A stretch of DNA of 64,000 bases, from positions 1-64,000 of the forward strand of contig NZ_CP013380.1 in assembly GCF_001513745.1 (NCBI RefSeq). Direction: 5' to 3'. Under the pieces are notes generated by a model. It had not been told where the DNA came from and ran no database searches. It was given only the letters and a program-made list of their open reading frames with translations. A program made the translations under genes and the position numbers. Within the stretch, counting starts at the first letter, position 1; each line of letters begins with the position of its first letter. Origin of the DNA: Burkholderia humptydooensis (lineage in GTDB: Bacteria > Pseudomonadota > Gammaproteobacteria > Burkholderiales > Burkholderiaceae). This document shows positions 57,115 through 64,000 of the stretch, piece after piece.

Positions 57115-57617
57115 CGGTTCAGCTTCCGGATGCGTTCGGACGGCGTGATGATGTCGGTGAGCCGGATGCCGAACTTGTCGTTGACCACCACCACTTCGCC
57201 CTGCGCGATCAGACAGCCGTTCACGAGCACGTCCATCGGCTCGCCAGCGAGCCCGTCGAGCTCGACGACCGAGCCCTGCGCGAGCTGCAGCAGGTTGCGG
57301 ATCGCGATCTTCGTGCGGCCGAGCTCGACCGTCATCTTGACCGGGATGTCGAGGATCAGGTCGATGTCGTTGTGCGTCGAGCTCGCCACGGCCTTCGACA
57401 GCGGCCGGAACACGCCGGCGCCCGTCGCGCCCGTCTCGATCGGCTGCTGGTTCTGCTCGGCGAGCGCGGCCGCCCAGTCGTCCATCGCGGCGTCTTCCTG
57501 CGGCGCGGCGGGCGCGGCGGGCGCCGCGCCGTCGGCCGCGGCGGCGCTCGTCGCGGCGTCCGCAAACGCCTGTTCGTCGATGCCGTCGGCCTCGGGGGTC
57601 GAGTTCAACTCAGTCAT
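57111..57617 (-). CDS. fliN: flagellar motor switch protein FliN
   Basis: 168-aa C-ring protein forming the rim of the switch and docking the export ATPase complex. N-terminal Ala/Pro-rich extension (about 1-75), then the SpoA domain DLILDIPVKMTVELGRTKIAIRNLLQL to GEVVVVNDKFGIRLTDIITPSERI. Starts at ATG 57617, overlapping the fliM stop by 8 bp, behind AAGGTGG. Longer than E. coli FliN (137 aa) because of the extension. Confidence 0.96.
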   Translation of the reverse strand: MTELNSTPEADGIDEQAFADAATSAAAADGAAPAAPAAPQEDAAMDDWAAALAEQNQQPIETGATGAGVFRPLSKAVASSTHNDIDLILDIPVKMTVELGRTKIAIRNLLQLAQGSVVELDGLAGEPMDVLVNGCLIAQGEVVVVNDKFGIRLTDIITPSERIRKLNR

Positions 57618-58608
57618 ATCCACCTTCCTTCATCGTGTCGCTTGCGCTGATCATCTTCTGCACGCGCAACGCGTACTGGCCATTGAAAATGCCGTATCCG
57701 CACTCCATCACCGGCACGCCGTCGACCTTCGCGCTGATCGATTCCGCGATGTCGAGCGGCAGCACGTCGCCCGCGCGCAGGTTGAGAATCTTCTCGAACG
57801 TCGTCGGGACCTCGGCGAGATCCGCGACGAGCTCCACTTCCGCCGATTGCACCTGCTGCGACAGCACGCGCACCCAGCGGCGGTCCACCTCGAGCGCCTC
57901 GCCCTGGATCGGCGAGCTCAGCACGTCGCGGATCGGCTCGATCATCGAGTAGGGCATGCAGATGTGCAGCGTGCCGCCCGTCGGCCCGAACTCGATCGAG
58001 AACTGCGTGACGATCACGATCTCGTTCGGCGTCGCGACGTTCGCGAACTGCGTGTGCATCTCCGAGCGCACGAATTCGAACGCGAGCGGCCGCACGCTCT
58101 TCCACGCGCTCGCGTAATGCTCGAACACGAGATTGAGCAGCTTGCCGATGATCCGCTGCTCGGTCGCCGTGAAATCGCGGCCCTCGACGCGCGTGTGGAA
58201 ACGCCCGTCGCCGCCGAACAGGTTGTCGACGACGAAGAACACGAGGTTCGGATCGAACACGAACAGCGACGTGCCGCGCAGCGGCTTCACGTGCACGAGG
58301 TTCAGATTGGTCGGGATCGGCAGGTTGCGGGTGAACTCGCTGTACTTCTGCACCTTCACCTGGCTCACGGAGATTTCCGCCGTGCGCCGCATGAAGTTGA
58401 AGATGCCGATCCGCAACAGGCGCGCGAAGCGATCGTTGATGATCTCGAGGCCGGGCATCCGGCCGCGGACGATCCGCTCCTGCGTCGCGATGTTGTAGGG
58501 GCGAATGCCGGACGCCTCGGCCGGTTCGTCGGCCGAGTCGTCTTCGCCCGTGACGCCCTTGAGGAGTGCATCCACCTCCTCCTGGGACATGAATTCTTCG
58601 TGGCCCAT
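57610..58608 (-). CDS. fliM: flagellar motor switch protein FliM
   Basis: 332-aa switch protein. The N-terminal EEFMSQEEVDALLKGV peptide is the CheY-P binding motif; middle CheC-like domain about 45-230 (GRMPGLEIINDRFARLLRIGIFNFMRR); C-terminal SpoA domain about 250-325 with PLDIAESISAKVDG. Intact. 22 bp after fliL. Confidence 0.97.
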   Translation of the reverse strand: MGHEEFMSQEEVDALLKGVTGEDDSADEPAEASGIRPYNIATQERIVRGRMPGLEIINDRFARLLRIGIFNFMRRTAEISVSQVKVQKYSEFTRNLPIPTNLNLVHVKPLRGTSLFVFDPNLVFFVVDNLFGGDGRFHTRVEGRDFTATEQRIIGKLLNLVFEHYASAWKSVRPLAFEFVRSEMHTQFANVATPNEIVIVTQFSIEFGPTGGTLHICMPYSMIEPIRDVLSSPIQGEALEVDRRWVRVLSQQVQSAEVELVADLAEVPTTFEKILNLRAGDVLPLDIAESISAKVDGVPVMECGYGIFNGQYALRVQKMISASDTMKEGGYD

Positions 58609-58630
58609 GCGCGCTCCTTTGCCGGCGGCG

Positions 58631-59128
58631 TTATTGGACGACGAACTCGGTGAACAGCACGTCGTCGACGCGCGCGCTCAGGTTGCCCGGCTGAGTCGGC
58701 TGCTCGATCAGCGTCTTCAGCTCGTCGGCGAGCGCGTGCTTGCCTTCGAGCGTCGCGAGCTGCTCGGGATGCTTGTTCGACAGCGCGAGCAGGATCCGGC
58801 TGCGCAGCTCCGGCATGTGCTGGGTCAGGTACTCCTGCGCCTTCGGATCGGTCAGCTTCAGCGAGAGGCCGACGCGCAGGTAGTGCTGAGCGCCGTCGTC
58901 CGACTGGAGATTCACGGTGAGCGGCTCGAGCGCGAAGAACACGGGCACCGCGAGCGGCGGGGGCGCGCTCGGCGCCGCGCCGCGCGCGCCTTCCTTCGAC
59001 AGCACGAAATACGTGCCGCCCGCGGCGGCGGCGGCGGCGACGATCCCGATCAGCAGGAAAAGGACGACGCGCTTGAGCTTGCCGGACGAGGCCGGTTTGT
59101 CGACGGTCGGGTTTGCGGTGGTAGCCAT
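58631..59128 (-). CDS. fliL: flagellar basal body-associated protein FliL
   Basis: 165-aa single-pass protein near the stator, tuning torque. Short cytoplasmic part, membrane helix (VVLFLLIGIVAAAAAAGGTYFV, about 20-41), periplasmic stomatin-like domain with FFALEPLTVNLQSD and the conserved C-terminal VDDVLFTEFVVQ. ATG 59128 is used; a start 15 codons upstream adds residues unlike FliL. First gene of the fliLMNOPQR operon. Confidence 0.96.
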   Translation of the reverse strand: MATTANPTVDKPASSGKLKRVVLFLLIGIVAAAAAAGGTYFVLSKEGARGAAPSAPPPLAVPVFFALEPLTVNLQSDDGAQHYLRVGLSLKLTDPKAQEYLTQHMPELRSRILLALSNKHPEQLATLEGKHALADELKTLIEQPTQPGNLSARVDDVLFTEFVVQ

Positions 59129-59454
59129 GACGTGCCTGCGGGAAGACTCTAGGTAGCCTGCATTGTTCGGCATCCGGGCCGCGCACGATGGGCGGAATAG
59201 AGGGGGGATTTGCGGCTATCTCAGCCGTTTGTCCGTCGGGCGGGCGAGGGCGGCGGGGGCGATCGGGCGCGGCGGACACGGCCGGGCGCAAGCGATGCGG
59301 CGGGCGAGAGCGGCGGGCGGGCCTGGCTGTGCGGGCGAAAAGGCGGGGCGAAAAGGCGGGGTGAGCGGGAGGGAGGAACGGGGGAAGAACAGGACGATGC
59401 GGACGGGAAATTCGGGCTGACCGGACGCGAACCGCCGGGCGCCGGCCCGGCGAA
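59129..59454. other. intergenic region between lrgB and fliL, 326 bp
   Basis: Extremely G-rich on the + strand (GGCGGGC-type words). It must carry the fliL operon promoter on the minus strand, but I could find neither a sigma-54 nor a sigma-28 motif with confidence, and no real ORF or terminator hairpin. Confidence 0.5.
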
Positions 59455-60177
59455 TCAGATCGGCAGCAACGTCAGCAACGGCGCGATCAGCACCATCGCG
59501 ACGCCCGCGATCATCATCGTGAGGCTCGACACGACGCCTTCCTCGCTGCCGATCTCGCGCGCCTTCGCGGTGCCCACCGCATGCGCGGCCGCGCCGAACA
59601 GCGCGCCGCGCGCGAGCCGCGAGCGCAGCGGCACGAGCGCGAGCACGAATTCGCCGACGAGCATCCCGCAAATCCCGGTCGCGATCACGAAGAGCGCGGT
59701 GAGGTCTCGCGGCGCGTGGATCCGGTCGGACACGGCGAGCGCGAACGGCGTCGACACCGAGCGCGTGACGAGGCTGCGCTGCAGCTCGGGCGACAGGTGC
59801 AGCAGCTTCGACAGCAGCAGCGACCCGCAGATCGCGACCGCGATCCCGACGACGACGCCCACCGCGAGCGAGAACCAGTGGCGCTTCATCAGCTCGCGGT
59901 ATTCGTAGATCGGCACGGCGAACGCGATCGTCGCCGGGCCGAGCAGCCACATCAGCCAGCGCGTGTCGCGGAAGTAGACCGCGTACGGAATGCCCGTCAG
60001 CGCGACGAACGAGACGAGCACGGCCGGCACGAGCACGAGCGGCGAGAAGAACAGCGTCTTGCGGTACGCGTAGAGCCGCTTCGACGCGAAATAGAGCGCG
60101 ATCGTCAGCGCGAAGCAGCCGGCGGAAATCGCGGCGCTCGAAGGCGCGGCAAGCAACGAGAGATCGGGCGTCGTCAT
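59455..60177 (-). CDS. LrgB/CidB family membrane protein
   Basis: 240-aa polytopic protein of the CidB/LrgB family. Conserved EYRELMKRHWFSLAVGVVVG and SVSTPFALAVSDRIHAPRDLTALFVIATGICGMLVG, the LrgB signature area, with about seven helices. In Gram-positives the family modulates murein hydrolases and export of pyruvate or other fermentation products. 58 bp after the LrgA/CidA-like gene, under the divergent LysR regulator. Confidence 0.92.
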   Translation of the reverse strand: MTTPDLSLLAAPSSAAISAGCFALTIALYFASKRLYAYRKTLFFSPLVLVPAVLVSFVALTGIPYAVYFRDTRWLMWLLGPATIAFAVPIYEYRELMKRHWFSLAVGVVVGIAVAICGSLLLSKLLHLSPELQRSLVTRSVSTPFALAVSDRIHAPRDLTALFVIATGICGMLVGEFVLALVPLRSRLARGALFGAAAHAVGTAKAREIGSEEGVVSSLTMMIAGVAMVLIAPLLTLLPI

Positions 60178-60235
60178 GATGCAGTCCTTGGAACCGATGC
60201 CATAAACGAATGGAAGTGAAACTGGGGCGCCGGCC

Positions 60236-60703
60236 TCAGGCCCGCGTGCGGCGGCGGCCGGCGCGCACGCGCGTCACCGCGAGGCGCCGTTCGAAGCCCG
60301 CCGCGACGTCGACCGCGATCGCAACCGACAGCATCACGAACGTGGTCCCCGCGACGACGACGAGCGCGAGCCGCCAGCCGTCCGCCTTGAAGAGCCCGCC
60401 GTACTGGACCGCCGCGACGGTCGCCGGGATGAAGAAGAGCAGCATGTCGGACAGCAGCCAGTTCGCACCGTCCTTCACCCAGCCGGGCGCGACGCGGCCG
60501 GACAGCAGCAGCGCGAGCAGCACCGCGAGGCCGACCACGCCGGACGGCACCGGCACGCCGAGCGCGCGCACCGCCCAGTCGATCGCCGCCCACAGCGCGC
60601 CGAGCGCCGCCGTCTGCAGCGCGATGCGCGCCGCGCGGCCGGTGCGCGCGGGCGCCGCCGCCGGGCGGGCCGCCGCTGCTGCCGTAGCCGAGATCCTGCT
60701 CAT
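60236..60703 (-). CDS. CidA/LrgA family holin-like protein
   Basis: 155-aa protein with four predicted helices. ALGVPVPSGVVGLAVLLALLL and WLLSDMLLFFIPATVAAVQY are CidA/LrgA signatures. The basic tail (RVRAGRRRTRA) is cytoplasmic. Divergently arranged with the LysR gene across 139 bp, the same arrangement as cidABC/cidR in Gram-positives. Extra N-terminal Ala/Arg-rich 28 residues lie before the first helix. Confidence 0.9.
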   Translation of the reverse strand: MSRISATAAAAARPAAAPARTGRAARIALQTAALGALWAAIDWAVRALGVPVPSGVVGLAVLLALLLSGRVAPGWVKDGANWLLSDMLLFFIPATVAAVQYGGLFKADGWRLALVVVAGTTFVMLSVAIAVDVAAGFERRLAVTRVRAGRRRTRA

Positions 60704-60842
60704 CGAACGCTCCCGAAATGCCTTGCTTTACAGAATGGAGGCAGTATAGGATTCACGCGTTCATAAATAAAATGACTTGGTTCTATAAAAACCATTCCGT
60801 TTGGGAATCTTCACCGATTCGCTCACTGAACAGGAGTCGCCG

Positions 60843-61766
60843 ATGGAGCTGCGCGCGTTGCGTTATTTCGTCGAGGTCGTCAGGCAGCAGAGCTTCACCG
60901 TGGCGGCCGAGCAGATGCACGTCACGCAGCCGACGATCAGCAAGATGGTGAAGGCGCTCGAGGACGAAATCGGCTCGCCGCTGCTGCTGCGCGACGGCCG
61001 CCAGATGGTGCTGACGGACGCCGGCCGGATCGTCTATCAGCGCGGCCAGGACGTGCTCGCCGCGCAGGCGCAGCTTCAGGCCGAGCTGAACGATCTCGGC
61101 ACGCTCGGGCGCGGCGAGCTGACGATCGGAATCCCGCCGCTCGGCAGTTCGCTGTTCACGCCGGCGATCGCCGCGTTCAAGCAGCGCTATCCGGGAATCG
61201 AGCTGAAGCTGTTCGAGGAGGGCGCGCGCATGATCGAAGAGGCGCTCGTCGCGGGCGAGCTGGAGCTGGGCGGCGTGCTCGAGCCCGTCGATCCGGCCGT
61301 GTTCGACGTGCTGCCGATGGTGCGCGCGCCGCTGCATCTCGTCGCGCCGCACGGCTCGCGCTGGGACGCCGACGAATCCGTGCCGCTCGCCGACCTCGCC
61401 GACGAGCCGTTCGTGTTCTATGCGGAAAGCCTCGCGCTGCACGACGCGGTGCTCGACGCGTGCCGCAAGGTCGGCTTCACGCCGCAGATCGTGAGCCGCA
61501 GCGGCCACTGGGATTTCATGGCGGCGCTCGTGCACGCGGGCGTCGGCATCGCGTTGCTGCCCGAGCCGTATTGCCGGCGGCTCGACGCCGCGCAGTTCAC
61601 GTGCCGGCCGATCGTCGAGCCGGAGATCGCATGGGCGGTCGCGATCGGCTGGCTCAAGAAGGGATATCTGTCGCACGCGGCGCGCGCGTGGCTCGACGTC
61701 GCGCGCGAGAAGGGCCCCGTCGATCCCGGCGACGATCTCGCGTTCGGCAGCCTGCGCGCGCGCTGA
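60843..61766 (+). CDS. LysR family regulator (CidR-like)
   Basis: 307-aa regulator: HTH at 1-60 (MELRALRYFVEVVRQQSFTVAA, HVTQPTISKMVKALEDEIG) and LysR substrate domain about 90-290. ATG 60843 follows GGAGTCGCCG and gives the classic LysR start. It faces the lrgA/lrgB genes; the intergenic AT-rich stretch TTCATAAATAAAATGA with GGTT...AACC arms is a possible binding region. CidR-type regulators respond to acetate or pyruvate overflow; that is inference here. Confidence 0.92.
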   Translation: MELRALRYFVEVVRQQSFTVAAEQMHVTQPTISKMVKALEDEIGSPLLLRDGRQMVLTDAGRIVYQRGQDVLAAQAQLQAELNDLGTLGRGELTIGIPPLGSSLFTPAIAAFKQRYPGIELKLFEEGARMIEEALVAGELELGGVLEPVDPAVFDVLPMVRAPLHLVAPHGSRWDADESVPLADLADEPFVFYAESLALHDAVLDACRKVGFTPQIVSRSGHWDFMAALVHAGVGIALLPEPYCRRLDAAQFTCRPIVEPEIAWAVAIGWLKKGYLSHAARAWLDVAREKGPVDPGDDLAFGSLRAR

Positions 61767-61825
61767 GCGCGGCGCGGCGCGGCGCATGACTCGCATGACG
61801 CACGGCGCGCGCCGCCGCCCGCCGC

Positions 61826-63388
61826 TCAGTGCCCCATCGCGGGCCCGGCCCCCTTCCTGGGCTTCGTCACCCACACGAGCGCCGCAAGCGCGACGAATCC
61901 GACCGCCGAAATGTAGAAGAAGTCGTTGGTCGCCATCATGAAGCCCTGCTGCGTGACGATCTGGTTGATCTGGGCGGTCGACACGTCGCCCATGATGCCG
62001 AGCCGCGCGAGCGCGCCTTGATAGTCGAGCGTGCTCTGCGCGTAGACGTTCACCGATTCGGCGAGCCGCGCGTGGTGATAGATCGCGTCGTTTTCCCAGA
62101 ACGTCGAGCTGACCGCGGTGCCGATCGCGCCCGACAGCGTGCGCAGGAAGTTCGACAGCCCCGATGCGCTCGCGAGCCGCTCGTCGGGAATGCTGGAGAG
62201 CGTGATCGTCGTCATCGGCACGAAAAAGCATGCGACGCCGATCCCCTGCACGAGCCGAGGCAGGATCACGTGGTTGAACGGCACGTCGAGCGTGAACGTC
62301 GAGTTCCAGATCGACACGCCGGCGAACACGACGAATGCGAAGCTCGCGACCATCCGCAGATCGAGCCGGTGCATGTTGCGGCCGATCAGCGGCGACAGCA
62401 CGAGCGCGAGGAAGCCGACGGGCGCGGTCGCGAGGCCGGCCAGGCCCGCCGTGTAGCCCATCACGGTCTGCAGCCACAGCGGGAAGATCACGACCGAGCC
62501 GAAGAACGCCATGAAGCCGAACGAGATGATCATCGCGCCGAGCGCGAAGTTGCGATCCTTGAAGAGCGACAGATCGACGACCGGCTCCTTCTCGGTGGCC
62601 TCCCAGGCGAGCATGAACGCGAGCGACACGACGGCGATCAGCGCGAGCGACGCGATGAACGTCGAATTGAACCAGTCGCGGTCCTTGCCGAGGTCGAGCA
62701 TCATCTGCAGGCACGACACGCCGATCACGAGCAGCGCGAGCCCGATCGCGTCGATCCGCTGCTTCGTCGTCTTCGTCTCGCGGCCGCGCAGCAGGAAGAA
62801 CGCGCACGCGGCGGAAAACATGCCGATCGGCAGGTTGATGTAGAAGATCCACGGCCACGTGTAGTTGTCGGTGATCCAGCCGCCCATCACGGGGCCGAAG
62901 ATCGGCGCGACGATCACCGTCATCGCCCATAGGCCGAGCGCGAGCCCGCGCTTCGCGGGCGGATAGCTGCGCATCAGGATCGTTTGCGACAGCGGCACCA
63001 TCGGGCCGGACACGAGCCCCTGCAACAGCCGGAACGCGATCAGCGATTCGAAGTTCTCCGCGAGGCCGCAAAGCGCGGACGCGATCGTGAACGCGAGCAC
63101 CGACAGCGTGAAGAGCCGCACCTCGCCGACCCGCCGCGCGAGCCAGCCGGTCAGCGGCACCGCGATCGCGGAGGCGACCGAATACGACGAGATCACCCAG
63201 GTGCCTTCGCTCGTCGCGACGCCGAGGCTGCCGGAGATCGTCGGCACCGCGACGTTCGCGATCGACGTGTCGAGCACCTCCATGAACGTGCCGAGCGCGA
63301 GCCCGACCGTCAGCAGCGCGAGCGTGCCGCCCGACAACGGCGCGGGCTCGGCGGGAAGGGAAGCGGAAGCGGGGGCCGTCGCAGCCAT
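61826..63388 (-). CDS. DHA2 family (EmrB/QacA) multidrug MFS exporter
   Basis: 520-aa proton-driven exporter with 14 predicted helices. LDTSIANVAVPTISGSLGVATSEGTWVISSY, LARRVGEVRLFTLSV (motif A) and LQGLVSGPMVPLSQTILMRSYPP (motif C area) are typical of EmrB. ATG 63388 has RBS AGGAG. No emrA-like adaptor is in the window. Next to a MarR gene read in the same direction, which likely represses it, as in emrRAB. Confidence 0.94.
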   Translation of the reverse strand: MAATAPASASLPAEPAPLSGGTLALLTVGLALGTFMEVLDTSIANVAVPTISGSLGVATSEGTWVISSYSVASAIAVPLTGWLARRVGEVRLFTLSVLAFTIASALCGLAENFESLIAFRLLQGLVSGPMVPLSQTILMRSYPPAKRGLALGLWAMTVIVAPIFGPVMGGWITDNYTWPWIFYINLPIGMFSAACAFFLLRGRETKTTKQRIDAIGLALLVIGVSCLQMMLDLGKDRDWFNSTFIASLALIAVVSLAFMLAWEATEKEPVVDLSLFKDRNFALGAMIISFGFMAFFGSVVIFPLWLQTVMGYTAGLAGLATAPVGFLALVLSPLIGRNMHRLDLRMVASFAFVVFAGVSIWNSTFTLDVPFNHVILPRLVQGIGVACFFVPMTTITLSSIPDERLASASGLSNFLRTLSGAIGTAVSSTFWENDAIYHHARLAESVNVYAQSTLDYQGALARLGIMGDVSTAQINQIVTQQGFMMATNDFFYISAVGFVALAALVWVTKPRKGAGPAMGH

Positions 63389-63538
63389 GCGTCAATTCTC
63401 CTGAGGGGCGACTGTTGCCCCGACATGCTTTCGTGCATCGATATCGGCCGGCAGTAAGTGTCTTGTCAGCTTCTGCCCAGACAGATAAATGTGCGGCAAA
63501 CGGGCCGCGATCCGAAGGTCGTTCATGGCCTTTCCCGG

Positions 63539-64000
63539 TCAGCGATCGCCCGGCGGCGGCGCGGCGATCGACGCGGCGCACGCGGAATCGGCCGCGCCCG
63601 GCGCGTTCGCGATGAAGCGCCGCAGCAGGTCCGTCAGGAGCGCGAGCTCGTCGGCCGAGAAGCCCTCGAGCTGCGCGTTCAGCTCGGTCGCGATCAGCGC
63701 GGGCAGCGCCTGCGCGGCCCGCGCGCCGCGCTCGGTCAGCGCGAGCTCGATCACGCGGCGGTCCGATTCGCTGCGCGCGCGCGCGATGAAGCCCTTCTTC
63801 TCGAGCCGGTCGAGCATGCGCGTCATCGAGCCGCTGTCGTACGACAGCTTGCGCGACAGCTCGAACGGCGTGCGCGCATAGCCACGCGCGAGCAACAGGA
63901 TCACGCTGATCTGCTGCGCGGTCAGCTCGAGCGGGCCGAGCGCGCGATCGAGCCGCTCGACGAGCGCCTGCCGCGCCTTCGTCAGGTAATAGCCGAGGCT
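63539..64000 (-). CDS. MarR family regulator (5' truncated by window)
   Basis: The visible 153 residues start in the second half of helix 1 (SLGYYLTKARQALVERLDRALGPLELTAQQISVILLLARG) and cover the winged HTH (TPFELSRKLSYDSGSMTRMLDRLEKKGFI, RARSESDRRVIELALTERG) and the C-terminal dimer helix. The start codon lies beyond position 64000. 150 bp before the MFS exporter gene, an EmrR-like arrangement. Confidence 0.93.
   Translation of the reverse strand, partial: SLGYYLTKARQALVERLDRALGPLELTAQQISVILLLARGYARTPFELSRKLSYDSGSMTRMLDRLEKKGFIARARSESDRRVIELALTERGARAAQALPALIATELNAQLEGFSADELALLTDLLRRFIANAPGAADSACAASIAAPPPGDR

Overview
The window starts inside dnaA and continues through dnaN and gyrB. GC is very high (about two thirds in the core). 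The long Ala/Pro-rich DnaA linker, the paired porins and a BPSL0067-family protein all point to a Burkholderia of the pseudomallei/thailandensis group, replication-origin end of chromosome 1. No rRNA, tRNA or CRISPR array was found. About 95% of the window can be assigned to genes.

Layout. (1) 1-5471: dnaA (5' end cut by the window), dnaN and gyrB, separated by hairpin terminators. (2) About 5480-10800: a visibly AT-richer accessory island with an MT-A70 DNA methyltransferase, a BglII-like restriction endonuclease gene split by a complete IS5-family element (1350 bp, CTAG target duplication), a GIY-YIG/DUF4357 protein, an XRE regulator and a SymE-like toxin. (3) 10852-16787: a stress/envelope block with cytochrome b561 and a catalase-like peroxidase divergent from an ECF sigma/anti-sigma pair, a Tae2-like type VI amidase with its immunity gene, two small secreted proteins and a decayed second sigma factor. 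(4) 16870-26033: a branched-chain acyl-CoA catabolic operon (alpha-methylacyl-CoA racemase, hydratase/dehydrogenase fusion, thiolase, long-chain-type acyl-CoA dehydrogenase) with a divergent GlxA-type regulator, followed by a PaaX-type regulator and a fatty-acid desaturase. (5) 26317-40357: PadR/DUF1700, then a catabolic and uptake cluster (GMC alcohol oxidase/dehydrogenase, SDR, MoaF, SnoaL-like protein, aldehyde dehydrogenase, five-gene Liv-type ABC importer, AraC regulator, porin). (6) 40597-45700: a type III restriction-modification system between two porin genes. (7) 46039-54414: porin, two-component system, NMT1/SsuA-like ABC importer, methyltransferase/DUF2938 pair and a divergent MerR regulator. 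(8) 54486-59128: fliLMNOPQR. (9) 59455-64000: LrgA/LrgB with a divergent LysR regulator, a 14-TM drug exporter and a 5'-truncated MarR regulator.

How it fits together. The window has two restriction-modification loci, one with its nuclease interrupted. It has two acyl/alcohol degradation modules, each with its own transcription factor, and the second also carries an importer and a porin. The best leads are the IS-split endonuclease, which rejoins exactly in frame when the IS is removed, and the immigration-control-like island around it. Others are the mirrored ECF-type promoters, the 19-bp-spacer MerR promoter, the MoaF cluster with its unusual LivG signature, and the lone Tae2/Tai2 pair.
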